From positions 23,957-87,956 of the forward strand of contig NZ_AMDP01000043.1 of assembly GCF_028128615.1 (NCBI RefSeq): a stretch of 64,000 nt of DNA. The letters are read 5' to 3'. The position numbers were made by a program, and so were the translations under genes. Below the pieces are notes generated by a model. The model had not been told where the DNA came from. It did not search any database and saw nothing but the letters and a program-made list of their open reading frames with translations. Positions 56,225 through 64,000 of this stretch are shown piece by piece (position 1 is the first letter of the stretch; each line of letters opens with the position of its first letter). The stretch is from Enterococcus sp. 5H (GTDB taxonomy: Bacteria > Bacillota > Bacilli > Lactobacillales > Enterococcaceae).

Positions 56225-56899
56225 CTATGGCACAATATAACCTTGTCCAACCTTTGTTTCAATATAACCTTCCAGACCCGCTTGTTCGATTTTCTTTCTT
56301 AGACGATTAATATTTACTGTCAATGTATTGTCATCAACAAAACGTTCATCTTCCCACAAAGCTCTTAATAATTTTTCTCTAGTTAAAATCTTGCCATGCT
56401 TTTTGATCAAAATATAGAGTAATCGGTACTCATTTTTACTTAAATCAATTATTTCTCCGTTAATTTCCATGCTGCCATTGTCAACATTTAACGTAATTCC
56501 ATTATGAGACATCATTTCACTGCCCACTTCTGAATAGTTATACGAGCGGCGCAGCAGCGCATTTATTTTAGCAATCAGCACATCAATCTGAAAAGGTTTT
56601 GTGACAAAATCATCTGCTCCCATATTCATCGCCATAATCATATCCATATTGGTATTGCGGCTAGAAATAAAAATGATTGGAATTTTAGAGACTTCACGAA
56701 TTTTTTGACACCAATAATACCCATCGAAAACAGGCAGATTTATATCCAGCAAAACCAGTTGAGGTTCTTCACGTTGAAAATCTTCTAACACCTGATTAAA
56801 GTCTGTTGTCCCAAATGTCTCAAACTGCCATTTTTGCAATTCTTCGCTGATTAACTCACGAATTGTTGTTTCATCTTCAATAATCATGATTTTTGCCAT
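56225..56899 (-). CDS. OmpR-family response regulator, BceR-like
   Basis: A 224-residue regulator. The receiver domain has IIEDETTIRE, the phospho-Asp in LVLLDINLPVFDGY (about residue 53) and VTKPFQIDVL; a winged-helix DNA-binding domain (about 130-224) ends with DNTLTVNINRLRKKIEQ and VGQGYIVP. Cotranscribed with the BceS-like kinase. It probably controls cell-envelope antibiotic transporters located elsewhere, as the transporter-less SapRS does in E. faecalis. Confidence 0.9.
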   Translation of the reverse strand: MAKIMIIEDETTIRELISEELQKWQFETFGTTDFNQVLEDFQREEPQLVLLDINLPVFDGYYWCQKIREVSKIPIIFISSRNTNMDMIMAMNMGADDFVTKPFQIDVLIAKINALLRRSYNYSEVGSEMMSHNGITLNVDNGSMEINGEIIDLSKNEYRLLYILIKKHGKILTREKLLRALWEDERFVDDNTLTVNINRLRKKIEQAGLEGYIETKVGQGYIVP

Positions 56900-56985
56900 T
56901 ATTCTACCTCCACTTATTTCCTTCTATTGTACCTTACCAGAAAAAACACGTCATTCATATAGGACTTTTAGCCGAAATTTTAGCA

Positions 56986-57062
56986 TAAAAAAGTGGAACA
57001 GAAGTATTTATCTATTAGAAAATAGAAAAAATTACTTTTGTTCCAGTACTCAATAGGATTTA
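56986..57062 (+). repeat. Dispersed repeat-like hairpin between hypothetical gene and regulator
   Basis: GTGGAACAGAAGTA pairs with TACTTTTGTTCCA and is followed by ctcaataggattta, which resembles the ctcactaaatccggata tail of the family. A short, diverged copy; it can also act as terminator for the minus-strand gene at 57121. Confidence 0.45.
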
Positions 57063-57120
57063 ATATGCTGAAAATACATTAACTTTTAGTTGTAGACTAT
57101 TTTAACAATGACAAGCAACC

Positions 57121-57327
57121 TTATTCAAGAACTGTCACACCACTATCCGCGATTACTTTGCCGATTATCACAAAAACCCCGTCCAGCAAAAGAAGAGTCA
57201 TATTAACCCCAAAGAAAATAGACAACTTTTCAATATCATGCATTTTTTCTTTTTGCCGAAGCAATAAATATAAGAAAAAGTTACTTCCATAAGTAAAAGC
57301 AGTTAATGCTACAACTAATTCTATCAA
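57121..57327 (-). CDS. Small two-helix membrane protein, unknown
   Basis: About 68 residues with two membrane helices (LIELVVALTAFTYGSNFFLYLLL and LSIFFGVNMTLLLLDGVFVIIGKVI) joined by a charged loop (RQKEKMHDIEK). TTG 57327 follows GGGAG by 10 bases; an ATG at 57393 has no ribosome site, so the longer 90-residue form is less likely. Function unknown. Confidence 0.5.
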   Translation of the reverse strand: MIELVVALTAFTYGSNFFLYLLLRQKEKMHDIEKLSIFFGVNMTLLLLDGVFVIIGKVIADSGVTVLE

Positions 57328-57413
57328 TGCAATCTTTCTCCCTACAACAGTAATATTTTTTTGTATCCACTTACATTTTACGCTAGTTAACATTTTTTTT
57401 AAAGCTAGGAATT

Positions 57414-57566
57414 ATGAAAAAGCTAAATATTCCTCTTGTCAAACCCCACTTAGACAAGTATTTAAATTCAATAGATAAATATACATTACATTCAAATGTA
57501 GAAAAATCTAACAATTTGCTCAATTTCTTGCCAACCTTTGTTGACCATAAAACGGTTTTCCTATAA
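57414..57566 (+). CDS. Possible 50-residue peptide gene
   Basis: ATG 57414 follows TAGGA by 5 bases and opens a 50-codon frame starting MKKLNIPLVKPHLDKYLNS and ending with TFVDHKTVFL. It is soluble, with normal composition for this genome. No homologue is recognised, and it may be a gene remnant in a decayed region. Confidence 0.25.
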   Translation: MKKLNIPLVKPHLDKYLNSIDKYTLHSNVEKSNNLLNFLPTFVDHKTVFL

Positions 57567-57595
57567 AATGAAAGATAGATAGAAACGAATAGGAT

Positions 57596-57640
57596 AAAAA
57601 AAAGCACTTCACAATTTAGCTACCAACTAAATCATGAAGC
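57596..57640 (-). terminator. Minus-strand terminator inside the inverted-end element
   Basis: On the minus strand GGCTTCATGATTTAG pairs with CTAAATTGTGAAGTGC around TTGGTAG and is followed by eight T residues. Confidence 0.65.
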
Positions 57641-57720
57641 CCTGAACAGTCAGTGAACACCTGACCAATCAAGTTGCTTAAGTCAATATTTATACATTGA
57701 CATCTTTCATTTTACTCAAT

Positions 57721-57830
57721 TTTGAGAGAAATTTCTAGAGGTTTATACTAGTTTTTTCTGAACTTGAAGATGTTTATGCTTATTTATTGAACTTGCAATG
57801 GCGTTGGACGAGTGTCCAACGCCATTTTTA
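57721..57830 (+). ncRNA. Candidate short RNA with strong terminator
   Basis: TTTGAG (57721-57726) and TATACT (57744-57749), 17 bases apart, would start an RNA near 57756 that ends in a perfect terminator, AATGGCGTTGGAC/GTCCAACGCCATT then TTTTT (57798-57830). The RNA of about 75 bases contains TGAACTTG twice and no reading frame. Expression unproven. Confidence 0.35.
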
Positions 57831-57861
57831 TGTATTCGTTTCTATCTAAAAGGCTGTTTGC

Positions 57862-58059
57862 TTACTCTTTAAAATTGAACATATTACTGTCAACCAACCA
57901 TTGACAAAAAAATGCTGATCCCAACCAGCTTTTACCCATTCTCCTGGATGATTCTTTTTTGGTAAGCAAACAAGCCTTTAATAAAACTAATAGTCCGATA
58001 CTACTTCCGAGTATCCCTTAAGAAAACACAATGGCTAAAACTAGCATAACCTTTTTCAA
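57862..58059 (-). pseudogene. Small membrane protein gene with premature stop
   Basis: TTG 58059 follows AAAGGAAG and begins MKKVMLVLAIVFS, then TAA (58020-58018), then the same frame continues with GILGSSIGLLVLLKACLLTKK, SSRRMGKSWLGSAFFCQWL and ends at 57864-57862. Read through, it is a 65-residue signal/membrane peptide of coherent composition. I take it as a gene broken by a nonsense change. An imperfect inverted repeat (57849-57865 and 57961-57978) overlaps it. Family unknown. Confidence 0.45.
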
Positions 58060-58111
58060 TACTTCCTTTTATACGAAATCATTGTTTGTATTTTCTGATT
58101 GAAGACTATTG

Positions 58112-58153
58112 CAGTAGAAAATAAGTACCCAACTTATTTTCTACTGTTTTTTT
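58112..58153 (+). terminator. Hairpin at the end of the mepB gene, oriented as plus-strand terminator
   Basis: CAGTAGAAAATAAGT (58112-58126) pairs perfectly with ACTTATTTTCTACTG (58132-58146), followed by seven T residues on the plus strand. The mepB stop codon lies inside the right arm. Confidence 0.7.
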
Positions 58154-58644
58154 GTTTCATTAAAATATAACTGCTTTAATAATTGGCTATCATAGGTTTC
58201 TGAAAGGTTTAGAAAATATGGTAACTGCCATTTTTGAGTCATTGATGCTGTCTTGTTTAATGACGTTACCCAATCTGGATAGACTCTTAGCGCCATTTTT
58301 CCTTGTTTATTCTCCGTGCTTAGAATATTTTTTTCTGCTAATAATTCTTTGGGAAAAATAAATTGACCTCTTTTATCCTCATCAAAAATTGTAATAATTA
58401 ATTTGTCCGGTGCACGAACAAAATCATAGGCTTTATTATTATTCAAGGTATCCTTCTCCCAGAACACTACAAAATAACCTTGCTTTTTAGGTGTTCGTTT
58501 GCCTTTACGACTCCTAAAAGAGTGTTTACCAATCGTAAAAAACGCACCTTCATAATCTTTATTTTGCTCTTCTAAGATTACATTTTCCAAAGAGCTCTGG
58601 CTGATTTGATAAATTAATTTTGAAATATAATCAATTGATTCCAT
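58141..58644 (-). CDS. MepB family protein
   Basis: A 167-residue soluble protein of the MepB family, named after the third gene of the staphylococcal mepRAB operon. Family segments: EEQNKDYEGAFFTIGKHSFRSRKGKRTPKKQGYFVVFWEKD, FDFV-like YDFVRAPDKLIITI and KGQF-like RGQFIFPKELLAEKNIL. No function is established for the family; there is no MATE pump or MarR regulator beside it here. GAAAGGAG precedes the start. Confidence 0.85.
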   Translation of the reverse strand: MESIDYISKLIYQISQSSLENVILEEQNKDYEGAFFTIGKHSFRSRKGKRTPKKQGYFVVFWEKDTLNNNKAYDFVRAPDKLIITIFDEDKRGQFIFPKELLAEKNILSTENKQGKMALRVYPDWVTSLNKTASMTQKWQLPYFLNLSETYDSQLLKQLYFNETKKQ

Positions 58645-58686
58645 TATCTGCTCCTTTCATTCAACTTTAAGTAGTTTATTCCTAAA

Positions 58687-58775
58687 AAAAGTGCTTGGAA
58701 CATAACTCTTTGAGTTAAGCACCAAGCACCTAATAACTGAATAAACAGCGGAAGTAAATGCAACCTCATATTTTT
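58687..58775 (+). repeat. Dispersed intergenic hairpin repeat, short copy
   Basis: GTGCTTGG...AACTC and GAGTT...CCAAGCAC form the hairpin, followed by ctgaataaacagcgg..aaatgcaacctcat, which parallels the tail of the copy at 4438. The hairpin stem sequence is diverged, but the tail is recognisable. Confidence 0.55.
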
Positions 58776-58816
58776 TAATAACTCTAGTGAGTTATTAGAG
58801 AACTCACTTTAATTTC

Positions 58817-59173
58817 CTAAATAATCCTTTGAGAAATTGACCATTTTTCATACTCTGGCATATCAAAGATATACTTTTCTCTGTGTGTTTTTCGGTATTC
58901 TTTTTCAATCAACTGAATCGTTTCTGTCACCGTACTATTTTCTAACGCATAACCATTGAAAATATAGAAAATAACTAATGTACATTTTTCATCAATTGCC
59001 ATCAATTCTGGTAAAGTGATAGCCAAAGTCGCAGCATTTATTCTTTCAACTAATCGATTCGCTTTATCTGCTAATTTATGATAATAGTCGATAAATTCTT
59101 GCTCAACTTTTATCTTTTTATCCACTGTCGCAATGTATTCTTCTAATTGAATGTTCCACAAAAATGCTTCCAT
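58817..59173 (-). CDS. Hypothetical helical protein
   Basis: A 118-residue soluble, mainly helical protein (EEYIATVDKKIKVEQEFIDYYHKLADKANRLVERINAAT), with a short hydrophobic stretch (CTLVIFYIFNGYAL) that is probably a buried helix. The start is supported by AGGAGG. Not recognised; a repeat copy and about 170 bases separate it from mepB downstream, so it is likely its own unit. Confidence 0.6.
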   Translation of the reverse strand: MEAFLWNIQLEEYIATVDKKIKVEQEFIDYYHKLADKANRLVERINAATLAITLPELMAIDEKCTLVIFYIFNGYALENSTVTETIQLIEKEYRKTHREKYIFDMPEYEKWSISQRII

Positions 59174-59388
59174 ACTCTTTCCTCCTATTTATAAACAAGC
59201 ACTTTAACCAACAACAACGCTCAAATAGCCGAAAATTCCAGCAATGTCATTAAAAGTCTTTACCCAACCCTCTTTTTGATCCCATCTTAAGATAGCATAA
59301 TAAGGACTATTTTTTCCATAAAAAAGCCTTTTATCTACTAATATTTTTTTAACTTCATATTAAAACTACTCTCAGATTATACTAATAA

Positions 59389-60204
59389 CTACTCTAAAAA
59401 ATACCGATAAATATATTCTTCAATTTCACTTAGTTGAACAGACTCAATATGTTGTCGCTTAATAAAGTAAAATTTCCTCTGGTATTCTTGTCCTAAAGGT
59501 TGCCAATTTAGTTTTTCTGGTAGTGCCCTTTTCGAAATAATTGATTGCCCAATTCCCTGTTCTAGGCACTTGATAATCATTTCATTATTTTTGATAACCA
59601 TTTTTTGAGGGTTTAAATTATTTTCTAAAAAAAATCGCTCTGTATAATGAAAAACTCCAGAATTTTCCTCTCTAACCAGCCACAGCGCTTGTGAAAAATC
59701 ACCCGCTCGAACCAACTCATCAGTTTGAATTTCTTCACGGACAATGATATCTGTAAGCAATGGTTTCTCAATAAAACCAAAGTGAGCTTGATGTTTTTCA
59801 ATTTTATCTAAGACTTCTTCAGAATTATTCATATCTAAAACAAACGTAACTTCAGGAAATTGCTGAATCAGCTGGCTCATTAAATCAGGTAAATAATACA
59901 CAGCAAAGGTATTGGAGGCTACGATTCTACAAGTTTCCCGTGCCATATTCTCTTTATGGAGCGCTTGTTTAACTTCTTCCCAATCATCTGATAAATTCAG
60001 TAAGTACTGATATAAAATCTGAGCCTGCTTAGTAGGCACAACTTCCTTTCGACCATTACGGATAAACAATTCAATCTGTAATTCTTCTTCTAAATGCTTA
60101 ATCTGGGTAGAAACGGCAGGCTGGGAAATAAACAGTAGTTCTGCAGCTTTTGAAAAGTTTTTTGTTTCATACACTACACGGAATGTTTTAAATTGCTTAA
60201 ACAT
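59389..60204 (-). CDS. LysR family transcriptional regulator (CysL/YeiE-like)
   Basis: A 271-residue LysR protein. The N-terminal HTH ([40 protein letters not shown], about residues 6-47) is followed by a co-inducer domain from about 88 ([18 protein letters not shown]). It is divergent from a YeiH family gene, the common pairing in which such regulators control YeiH and sulfur metabolism. ATG 60204 follows GGAAGGGG by 5-6 bases; an upstream ATG at 60219 overlaps that site. Confidence 0.9.
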   Translation of the reverse strand: MFKQFKTFRVVYETKNFSKAAELLFISQPAVSTQIKHLEEELQIELFIRNGRKEVVPTKQAQILYQYLLNLSDDWEEVKQALHKENMARETCRIVASNTFAVYYLPDLMSQLIQQFPEVTFVLDMNNSEEVLDKIEKHQAHFGFIEKPLLTDIIVREEIQTDELVRAGDFSQALWLVREENSGVFHYTERFFLENNLNPQKMVIKNNEMIIKCLEQGIGQSIISKRALPEKLNWQPLGQEYQRKFYFIKRQHIESVQLSEIEEYIYRYFLE

Positions 60205-60226
60205 AGAAACCCCTTCCATTAAATTT

Positions 60227-60250
60227 AGTTATAGATATTATTTTAACTAT
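60227..60250. promoter_or_regulatory. Candidate LysR operator between the regulator and yeiH-like gene
   Basis: TAGTTA (60227-60232) and TAACTA (60245-60250) form an inverted repeat with a 12-base spacer in the divergent intergenic region, a normal size for LysR-type binding. Assignment is by position and symmetry. Confidence 0.4.
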
Positions 60251-60310
60251 TTATTTCTCAAATGCAAATTATTTCGTTATACTCAACTTATAGAAATACG
60301 AAGAAAGAAG

Positions 60311-61357
60311 ATGAATCACTTAGTGAAAAACAAAAATACAAAACAGTTTTATTTAGAAAAAACAAAACTTATTTTACCAGGTTTACTTACTGCCTTTATT
60401 GTCGCAGTTGTGAGTAAAATCATCGCAATTTGGTTTCCAACTTTAGGTGCGGCAACGATTGCTATTTTACTTGGTATTTTATTAGGAAATACTTTTTTAA
60501 AAAATCCAGTTTTAGAACAAGGGACCAAAGTAGCAGAAAGTAAATTATTAGAGTTTTCAGTCGTACTACTTGGTGCAACTGTTACTTTTCAAACCATTGC
60601 TCACATCGGACTTAAAGGCGGTGTTTTTATTCTATTGCAAATGGTTCTGACGATAGTAGCAGCTTATGTTATAGGTGTGAAAATGCAGTTCTCAGACAAT
60701 ATGGCATTATTAATGGCCGGTGGGAATGCTGTATGCGGTTCTTCAGCAATTGCTTCGATCGCACCTGCTATTCACGCTAAAGAAGAGGAAAAAGGGCAAA
60801 TCATTACTCTGGTCAATTTATTAGGAACCATATTAATGTTATTACTGCCTTTAATTGGTTCTGTTATCTATGGTTCTCAAATCTTAGCCAAAAGCGCGCT
60901 AATCGGCGGAACATTACAATCTGTCGGGCAAGTAGTCGCCAGTGCCAGTATGATTAATGGCGAGGTTGTAGAGCTTTCTATGCTGTTTAAAATCATGCGG
61001 ATTATGCTATTAGTCGGGGTTGTATACTTTTTTGGGAAATTCAAACAAAGAAAAATGGTTGCTGTTTCAGACTCTGAAAGTTCCCCTAAACAAAAAAACA
61101 CTGCCTTACCTTGGTACATTATTGGATTCGTTTTATTTTGCATCATTAACAGTGCGATTCATTTACCAGAACAGTTTAGCCAAACGGCTCACTTTTTTAG
61201 CGGTTGGTTTGAAATAACTGCCCTAGCAGCGATCGGCTTACGGTTAGATTTTCAAAAATTCTTCAAAGAAGGCAAACGATTTTTAATTTATGGTTTATCA
61301 GTTGGTTTGATTCAAATAGGTTTGGCAATTGGATTAATTTACTTGTTACATCTATAA
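60311..61357 (+). CDS. YeiH family putative sulfate/anion exporter
   Basis: A 348-residue membrane protein with ten or so helices. Family signatures: [18 protein letters not shown] (about residues 38-55), [39 protein letters not shown] (about 134-155) and [17 protein letters not shown]. The substrate is not firmly known for the family; it is annotated as a putative sulfate exporter. Divergent from a LysR regulator that probably controls it, and followed by a terminator shared with psiE. Confidence 0.88.
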   Translation: MNHLVKNKNTKQFYLEKTKLILPGLLTAFIVAVVSKIIAIWFPTLGAATIAILLGILLGNTFLKNPVLEQGTKVAESKLLEFSVVLLGATVTFQTIAHIGLKGGVFILLQMVLTIVAAYVIGVKMQFSDNMALLMAGGNAVCGSSAIASIAPAIHAKEEEKGQIITLVNLLGTILMLLLPLIGSVIYGSQILAKSALIGGTLQSVGQVVASASMINGEVVELSMLFKIMRIMLLVGVVYFFGKFKQRKMVAVSDSESSPKQKNTALPWYIIGFVLFCIINSAIHLPEQFSQTAHFFSGWFEITALAAIGLRLDFQKFFKEGKRFLIYGLSVGLIQIGLAIGLIYLLHL

Positions 61358-61361
61358 TAAA

Positions 61362-61396
61362 AAAGCATTCACTCTTTGGCATTGAGTGAATGTTTT
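61362..61396. terminator. Bidirectional terminator between yeiH-like and psiE-like genes
   Basis: AAAAAGCATTCACTC pairs with GAGTGAATGTTTTTTT around TTTGGCATT, with A and T runs on the two sides. Confidence 0.85.
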
Positions 61397-61397
61397 T

Positions 61398-61838
61398 TTA
61401 TAATTTTTCATCTGTTTTTGATTTAAAACCAACATAAGATTTGTTACCACTTAGGTTTAATACAAATAGCACAATAACGAGTGATAAAATGGAAACAGAT
61501 AATAATAACGTTTGAACACCATCACCATGCAGCACCATTAATTGTCTTAAAATAGCTGTAATACAAATCAAAATCAAATATCTGATTGGAATATGATGTC
61601 CTTCTTGAATATAACGAATTACCATCATAATGAACTCAAATAACATGAAAAATGCTACAACTTCCTGCATTACAATTGATAAATTTTGAGGTGTCATAGG
61701 CTTGGTAATAAAGGTTCCAATATCTATTAATTGACGTATCATAAAAACTAAAATTAGTATAGCAAGTATCCCCAAAACAACATCTAAAACCAGATTGACA
61801 TATTTTTTCATTATCCCAAAACGCTGGTCTTCTTTCAT
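61398..61838 (-). CDS. PsiE family membrane protein
   Basis: A 146-residue protein with four membrane helices (about residues 12-35, 55-75, 83-105 and 110-130). The segment VVAFFMLFEFIMMVIRYIQEGHHIPIRYLILICITAILRQLMV carries the conserved charged residues of the PsiE family, named for phosphate-starvation inducibility in E. coli. Biochemical role unknown. GAAAGGTGGG precedes the start. Confidence 0.85.
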   Translation of the reverse strand: MKEDQRFGIMKKYVNLVLDVVLGILAILILVFMIRQLIDIGTFITKPMTPQNLSIVMQEVVAFFMLFEFIMMVIRYIQEGHHIPIRYLILICITAILRQLMVLHGDGVQTLLLSVSILSLVIVLFVLNLSGNKSYVGFKSKTDEKL

Positions 61839-62082
61839 TTTTTTCCCACCTTTCTTTTTATTCTACATTATATCCGTTTCATTCAGATACGCTGCTTCTA
61901 AAATAATATATCATTTTTTTTATAGGTTGTAAAAAAGTAAAACTGAGAAATATAAGGATATCAATAGTTGTAGTCATTTTCAAAGATTAAGACATACAAA
62001 TATAAAAAATAAAATACACCAAAAGCCTCAATCATTTTATTCCTAATTATGTTATTTTGGTAGTATCACAGGAGGGGATTTT

Positions 62083-62811
62083 ATGTATAAAAAAATTGAT
62101 GGTTTTCAGCTAAAATTTATCGCCATTATTGCAATGCTAATCAACCATATCGGAAGCGGGTTCGAAATTTACAATTATTCACATAGCTTATTTTTCCTGA
62201 CAGAACTTATCGGAAAATTGACGTTTCCAATCATGGCTTATTTGTTGGTAGAAGGGTTTCATTATACGAAAAATGTAAAAAAATACGCATTAAGACTTAC
62301 CGTTTTTTGGCTTATTTCTATTTATCCATTCCATGCTTGGTTTTATCCAAATTATCCATTTGATCCTACAGAACTAGTTAATAATATCTTTTTTACACTT
62401 TTGATGGGACTTCTTTTGATTATATTCTATGAAAAAACTAAAAATAAAGAACTTCATATTCTTCTTGTACTTGTTTTTTCTCTCAGTACAATTATGTCAG
62501 ATTGGAATCTAATTGGTGTTTTGATGATCTATGGTTTTTACTTGATTAAAGACGTTACTATGAAAAAAATCGTTCCGCCAATTTATACTACATTATTTCT
62601 TTTCTCATTGATGTTGATTGCTTATATCATTACACCTGATTCAGTTCCTTGGTATGAACTAGTTTCAGTTTTTGGTATTTTAGGCGTAATCCCCTTACTT
62701 TTAAATTATAATGGACAACGAGGCTATTCACCAAACTGGGTTAAATGGGGATTTTATTTGTTCTATCCACTTCATCTGATTGTTTTAATTATCATACGTG
62801 GATTACTTTAA
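62083..62811 (+). CDS. TraX family membrane protein
   Basis: A 242-residue polytopic protein. QLKFIAIIAMLINHIGSGFE, KLTFPIMAYLLVEGFHYTKNVKKYALRL and the late FYLFYPLHLIVLIIIRGLL match the TraX family, named after the F-pilin acetyltransferase and related in fold to acyltransferase-3 proteins. Chromosomal copies in Firmicutes have unknown substrates, and no conjugation genes are present here. AGGAGGGG precedes ATG 62083. Confidence 0.9.
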   Translation: MYKKIDGFQLKFIAIIAMLINHIGSGFEIYNYSHSLFFLTELIGKLTFPIMAYLLVEGFHYTKNVKKYALRLTVFWLISIYPFHAWFYPNYPFDPTELVNNIFFTLLMGLLLIIFYEKTKNKELHILLVLVFSLSTIMSDWNLIGVLMIYGFYLIKDVTMKKIVPPIYTTLFLFSLMLIAYIITPDSVPWYELVSVFGILGVIPLLLNYNGQRGYSPNWVKWGFYLFYPLHLIVLIIIRGLL

Positions 62812-62842
62812 ATTTTTAAATCAAGCATTTTAAACAAAAGAT

Positions 62843-63079
62843 CGTGAGTGGGACAAAACTAAAAATCAGTTTTGTTTCACTCACTAAATCCGGATAAACG
62901 GCGAGAAAAAAGCAGCTACTCCACTTCGTTCCGATCACAACAATTTCTAAGAGCTAAAGCTCTAAGAATTGAAGGCTTCGGAAATAAGCTGAAATTCACA
63001 AAAATTTGAAGAGCAATTTTCGTGAATCCCTTCTTATTTCTCGGAGCTAAACGCTTTTGGCTCAGCCTCTTTTTTTTAA
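62843..63079 (+). repeat. Dispersed intergenic repeat, full-length copy A
   Basis: Starts with a hairpin (GTGAGTGGGACAAAACT / AGTTTTGTTTCACTCAC), then taaatccggataaacggcgag, a second hairpin cttagagctttagctctaag read on the minus strand, and a distal ttatttctcggagctaaacgcttttggctcagcctc. About 237 bp. It is nearly identical to copy B at 63864 over the 137 bases visible there (about three differences). It fills the space between traX and the CPBP gene. Confidence 0.85.
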
Positions 63080-63082
63080 TAA

Positions 63083-63751
63083 TTAACCTATCCCAAAAGC
63101 CAGCACAATTGCCGCTAAAATATTGTTTAAAAAATGAATAGACATACTAACTTCTATCCGTTTTGTTTTATAGTAAGCTAAAGATAGAATCAGTCCCATC
63201 AAACCGTAAATCAAAAAACTAATTAAATTAGTTGGACCATGAACTAACCCAAATAAAATTGAGCTAACTGCAATTGCTGCTATCGGGAATTTTTCCAACC
63301 AAAAGCCAATGATTCCACCTCTAAATACAATTTCTTCCATTATTGGCGCAGCAACGCCAATTAATAATATAATCAATAAAGGATTTTCACCGGTAAAAAT
63401 CACTTGAATAAGCGCATCATTTGCCGTTGATTCTGATCCTTGACTGTTTAATAGTAATGTTCCACCAATGGCAATTACTCTTGCTAGTAAATAACCACCT
63501 AAAATAATCCAAACATTTTTACGTTTGAAAAAATCTAATTTAAACGTTACAAAGCCTAATTTTTTCCCTAACAAAATTAACAACCAAATATTTCCTATAA
63601 CTATTAATATTAAACATATCGATACTAACATAGACATATGCGCTTCCCCTACATTTAAAGAAATAGCTTTAGCTATTTGAAACGCAAACATCCCAACCTG
63701 ACTAATTAGAAATAATCCTACCAAAATAAAAAAATTTTTCACATACGCCAT
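63083..63751 (-). CDS. CPBP family intramembrane glutamic protease
   Basis: A 222-residue membrane protein with about seven helices and the CPBP/Abi catalytic motifs: APIMEEIVFRG (EExxxR, about residues 136-146), SSILFGLVHG (FxxxH, about 162-171) and SIHFLNNILA (HxxxN, about 204-213). Relatives process CAAX-like tails or serve in bacteriocin self-immunity; neither is indicated here. It is bracketed by two nearly identical direct repeats about 1.02 kb apart. Confidence 0.92.
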   Translation of the reverse strand: MAYVKNFFILVGLFLISQVGMFAFQIAKAISLNVGEAHMSMLVSICLILIVIGNIWLLILLGKKLGFVTFKLDFFKRKNVWIILGGYLLARVIAIGGTLLLNSQGSESTANDALIQVIFTGENPLLIILLIGVAAPIMEEIVFRGGIIGFWLEKFPIAAIAVSSILFGLVHGPTNLISFLIYGLMGLILSLAYYKTKRIEVSMSIHFLNNILAAIVLAFGIG

Positions 63752-63863
63752 CTTGAATCCTCCTTTTTAAACTATACTTTACTTATAATCATAACAAACT
63801 CACTCTCCATAGTAAATCAGCTAAAAATAATTAATTTAAAAACAACCGTTATTTTAGAATCAA

Positions 63864-64000
63864 CGTGAGTGGGACAAAACTAAAAATCAGTTTTATTTCA
63901 CTCACTAGATCCGAATAAACGGCGAGAAAAAAGCAGCTACTCCACTTCGTTCCGATCACAACAATTTCTAAGAGCTAAAGCTCTAAGAATTGAAGGCTTC
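63864..64000 (+). repeat. Dispersed intergenic repeat, copy B (runs off window)
   Basis: Same order and orientation as copy A at 62843, with about three substitutions in the 137 bases visible before the window ends. Offset between the copies is 1021 bp. Confidence 0.85.

Larger units (their letters stand above)
57576..57848 (+). repeat. 273-bp element with 16-bp perfect inverted ends
   Basis: TAGATAGAAACGAATA at 57576-57591 is inverted exactly at 57833-57848, and the similarity extends inward for a few more bases (ATAAAAA). The interior holds a minus-strand terminator, a plus-strand promoter and a plus-strand terminator but no convincing gene. It resembles a MITE or a small RNA cassette; no target duplication is obvious. 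Confidence 0.5.

Noticed and set aside
57121..57393. Longer 90-residue version of the small membrane protein
   Set aside because: The upstream ATG lacks a ribosome site, and the extension is basic and unlike the helices that follow; TTG 57327 with GGGAG is preferred.
57383..57607. A 74-codon minus-strand frame
   Set aside because: No ribosome site, Phe/Lys-rich shadow composition, overlaps the inverted-end element; the plus-strand 50-codon frame is a better but still weak candidate.

Overview
The window is low-GC Firmicute DNA and looks like a core-chromosome stretch of an Enterococcus related to the E. faecalis group. The basis is the gene families and their order (tsaE-pta-ung; metG, TatD, RNase M5, rsmA; an amino-acid permease, GlcU and a BceRS-like two-component pair), the WxL/DUF916 surface-protein locus, and strong AGGAGG ribosome-binding sites with some TTG/GTG starts. 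A complete glycine-cleavage operon suggests it is not E. faecalis itself, but the species cannot be fixed from sequence alone. No tRNA, rRNA, CRISPR array or complete insertion sequence was seen.

Layout. 1-0.5 kb: the start of a phage-type tail module (major tail protein, cut by the window edge) preceded by a broken small coiled-coil gene, with no head genes beside it. 0.7-24 kb: mostly housekeeping and transport genes: TauE exporter, RpiR regulator facing a GH4 6-phospho-beta-glucosidase, tsaE, pta, ung, a secreted 3D-domain protein, a heterodimeric ABC multidrug exporter, folT under a THF riboswitch, mgsA, an MsmK-like ATPase, niaX under two NiaR-type operators, and gcvT-gcvH-gcvPA-gcvPB under a tandem glycine riboswitch. 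24-28 kb: an accessory type VII secretion module with a lipase whose secretion-type helical domain is at the C-terminus, small partner proteins, a broken WXG100 gene and a frameshifted zinc-ribbon/membrane gene. 29.6-41.3 kb: a seven-gene WxL surface operon, its winged-helix regulator and a tyrosine integrase. 41.7-57 kb: core genes (rsmA, rnmV, TatD nuclease, HelD-like helicase, metG, malic enzyme, fumarase, permease, GlcU, two-component system). 57-64 kb: a decayed intergenic region, MepB, a LysR/YeiH pair, PsiE, TraX and a CPBP protease bracketed by direct repeats.

How the parts fit. Between 15.7 and 24 kb sit folate uptake, niacin uptake and glycine cleavage, each with its own metabolite sensor (THF riboswitch, NiaR sites, glycine riboswitch), which together feed one-carbon and NAD metabolism. 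The WxL operon encodes two WxL proteins, two DUF916/DUF3324 peptidoglycan-binding anchors, a small LPxT-type anchor protein and two membrane proteins. Its small WxL gene lies between 31-bp inverted repeats with one mismatch, and one arm holds the -10 box of the gene's promoter while the -35 box lies outside. That is the geometry expected of an invertible ON/OFF switch and is the most interesting observation here, although inversion is not shown. A dispersed intergenic repeat family (a hairpin followed by a conserved tail) recurs at least seven times.
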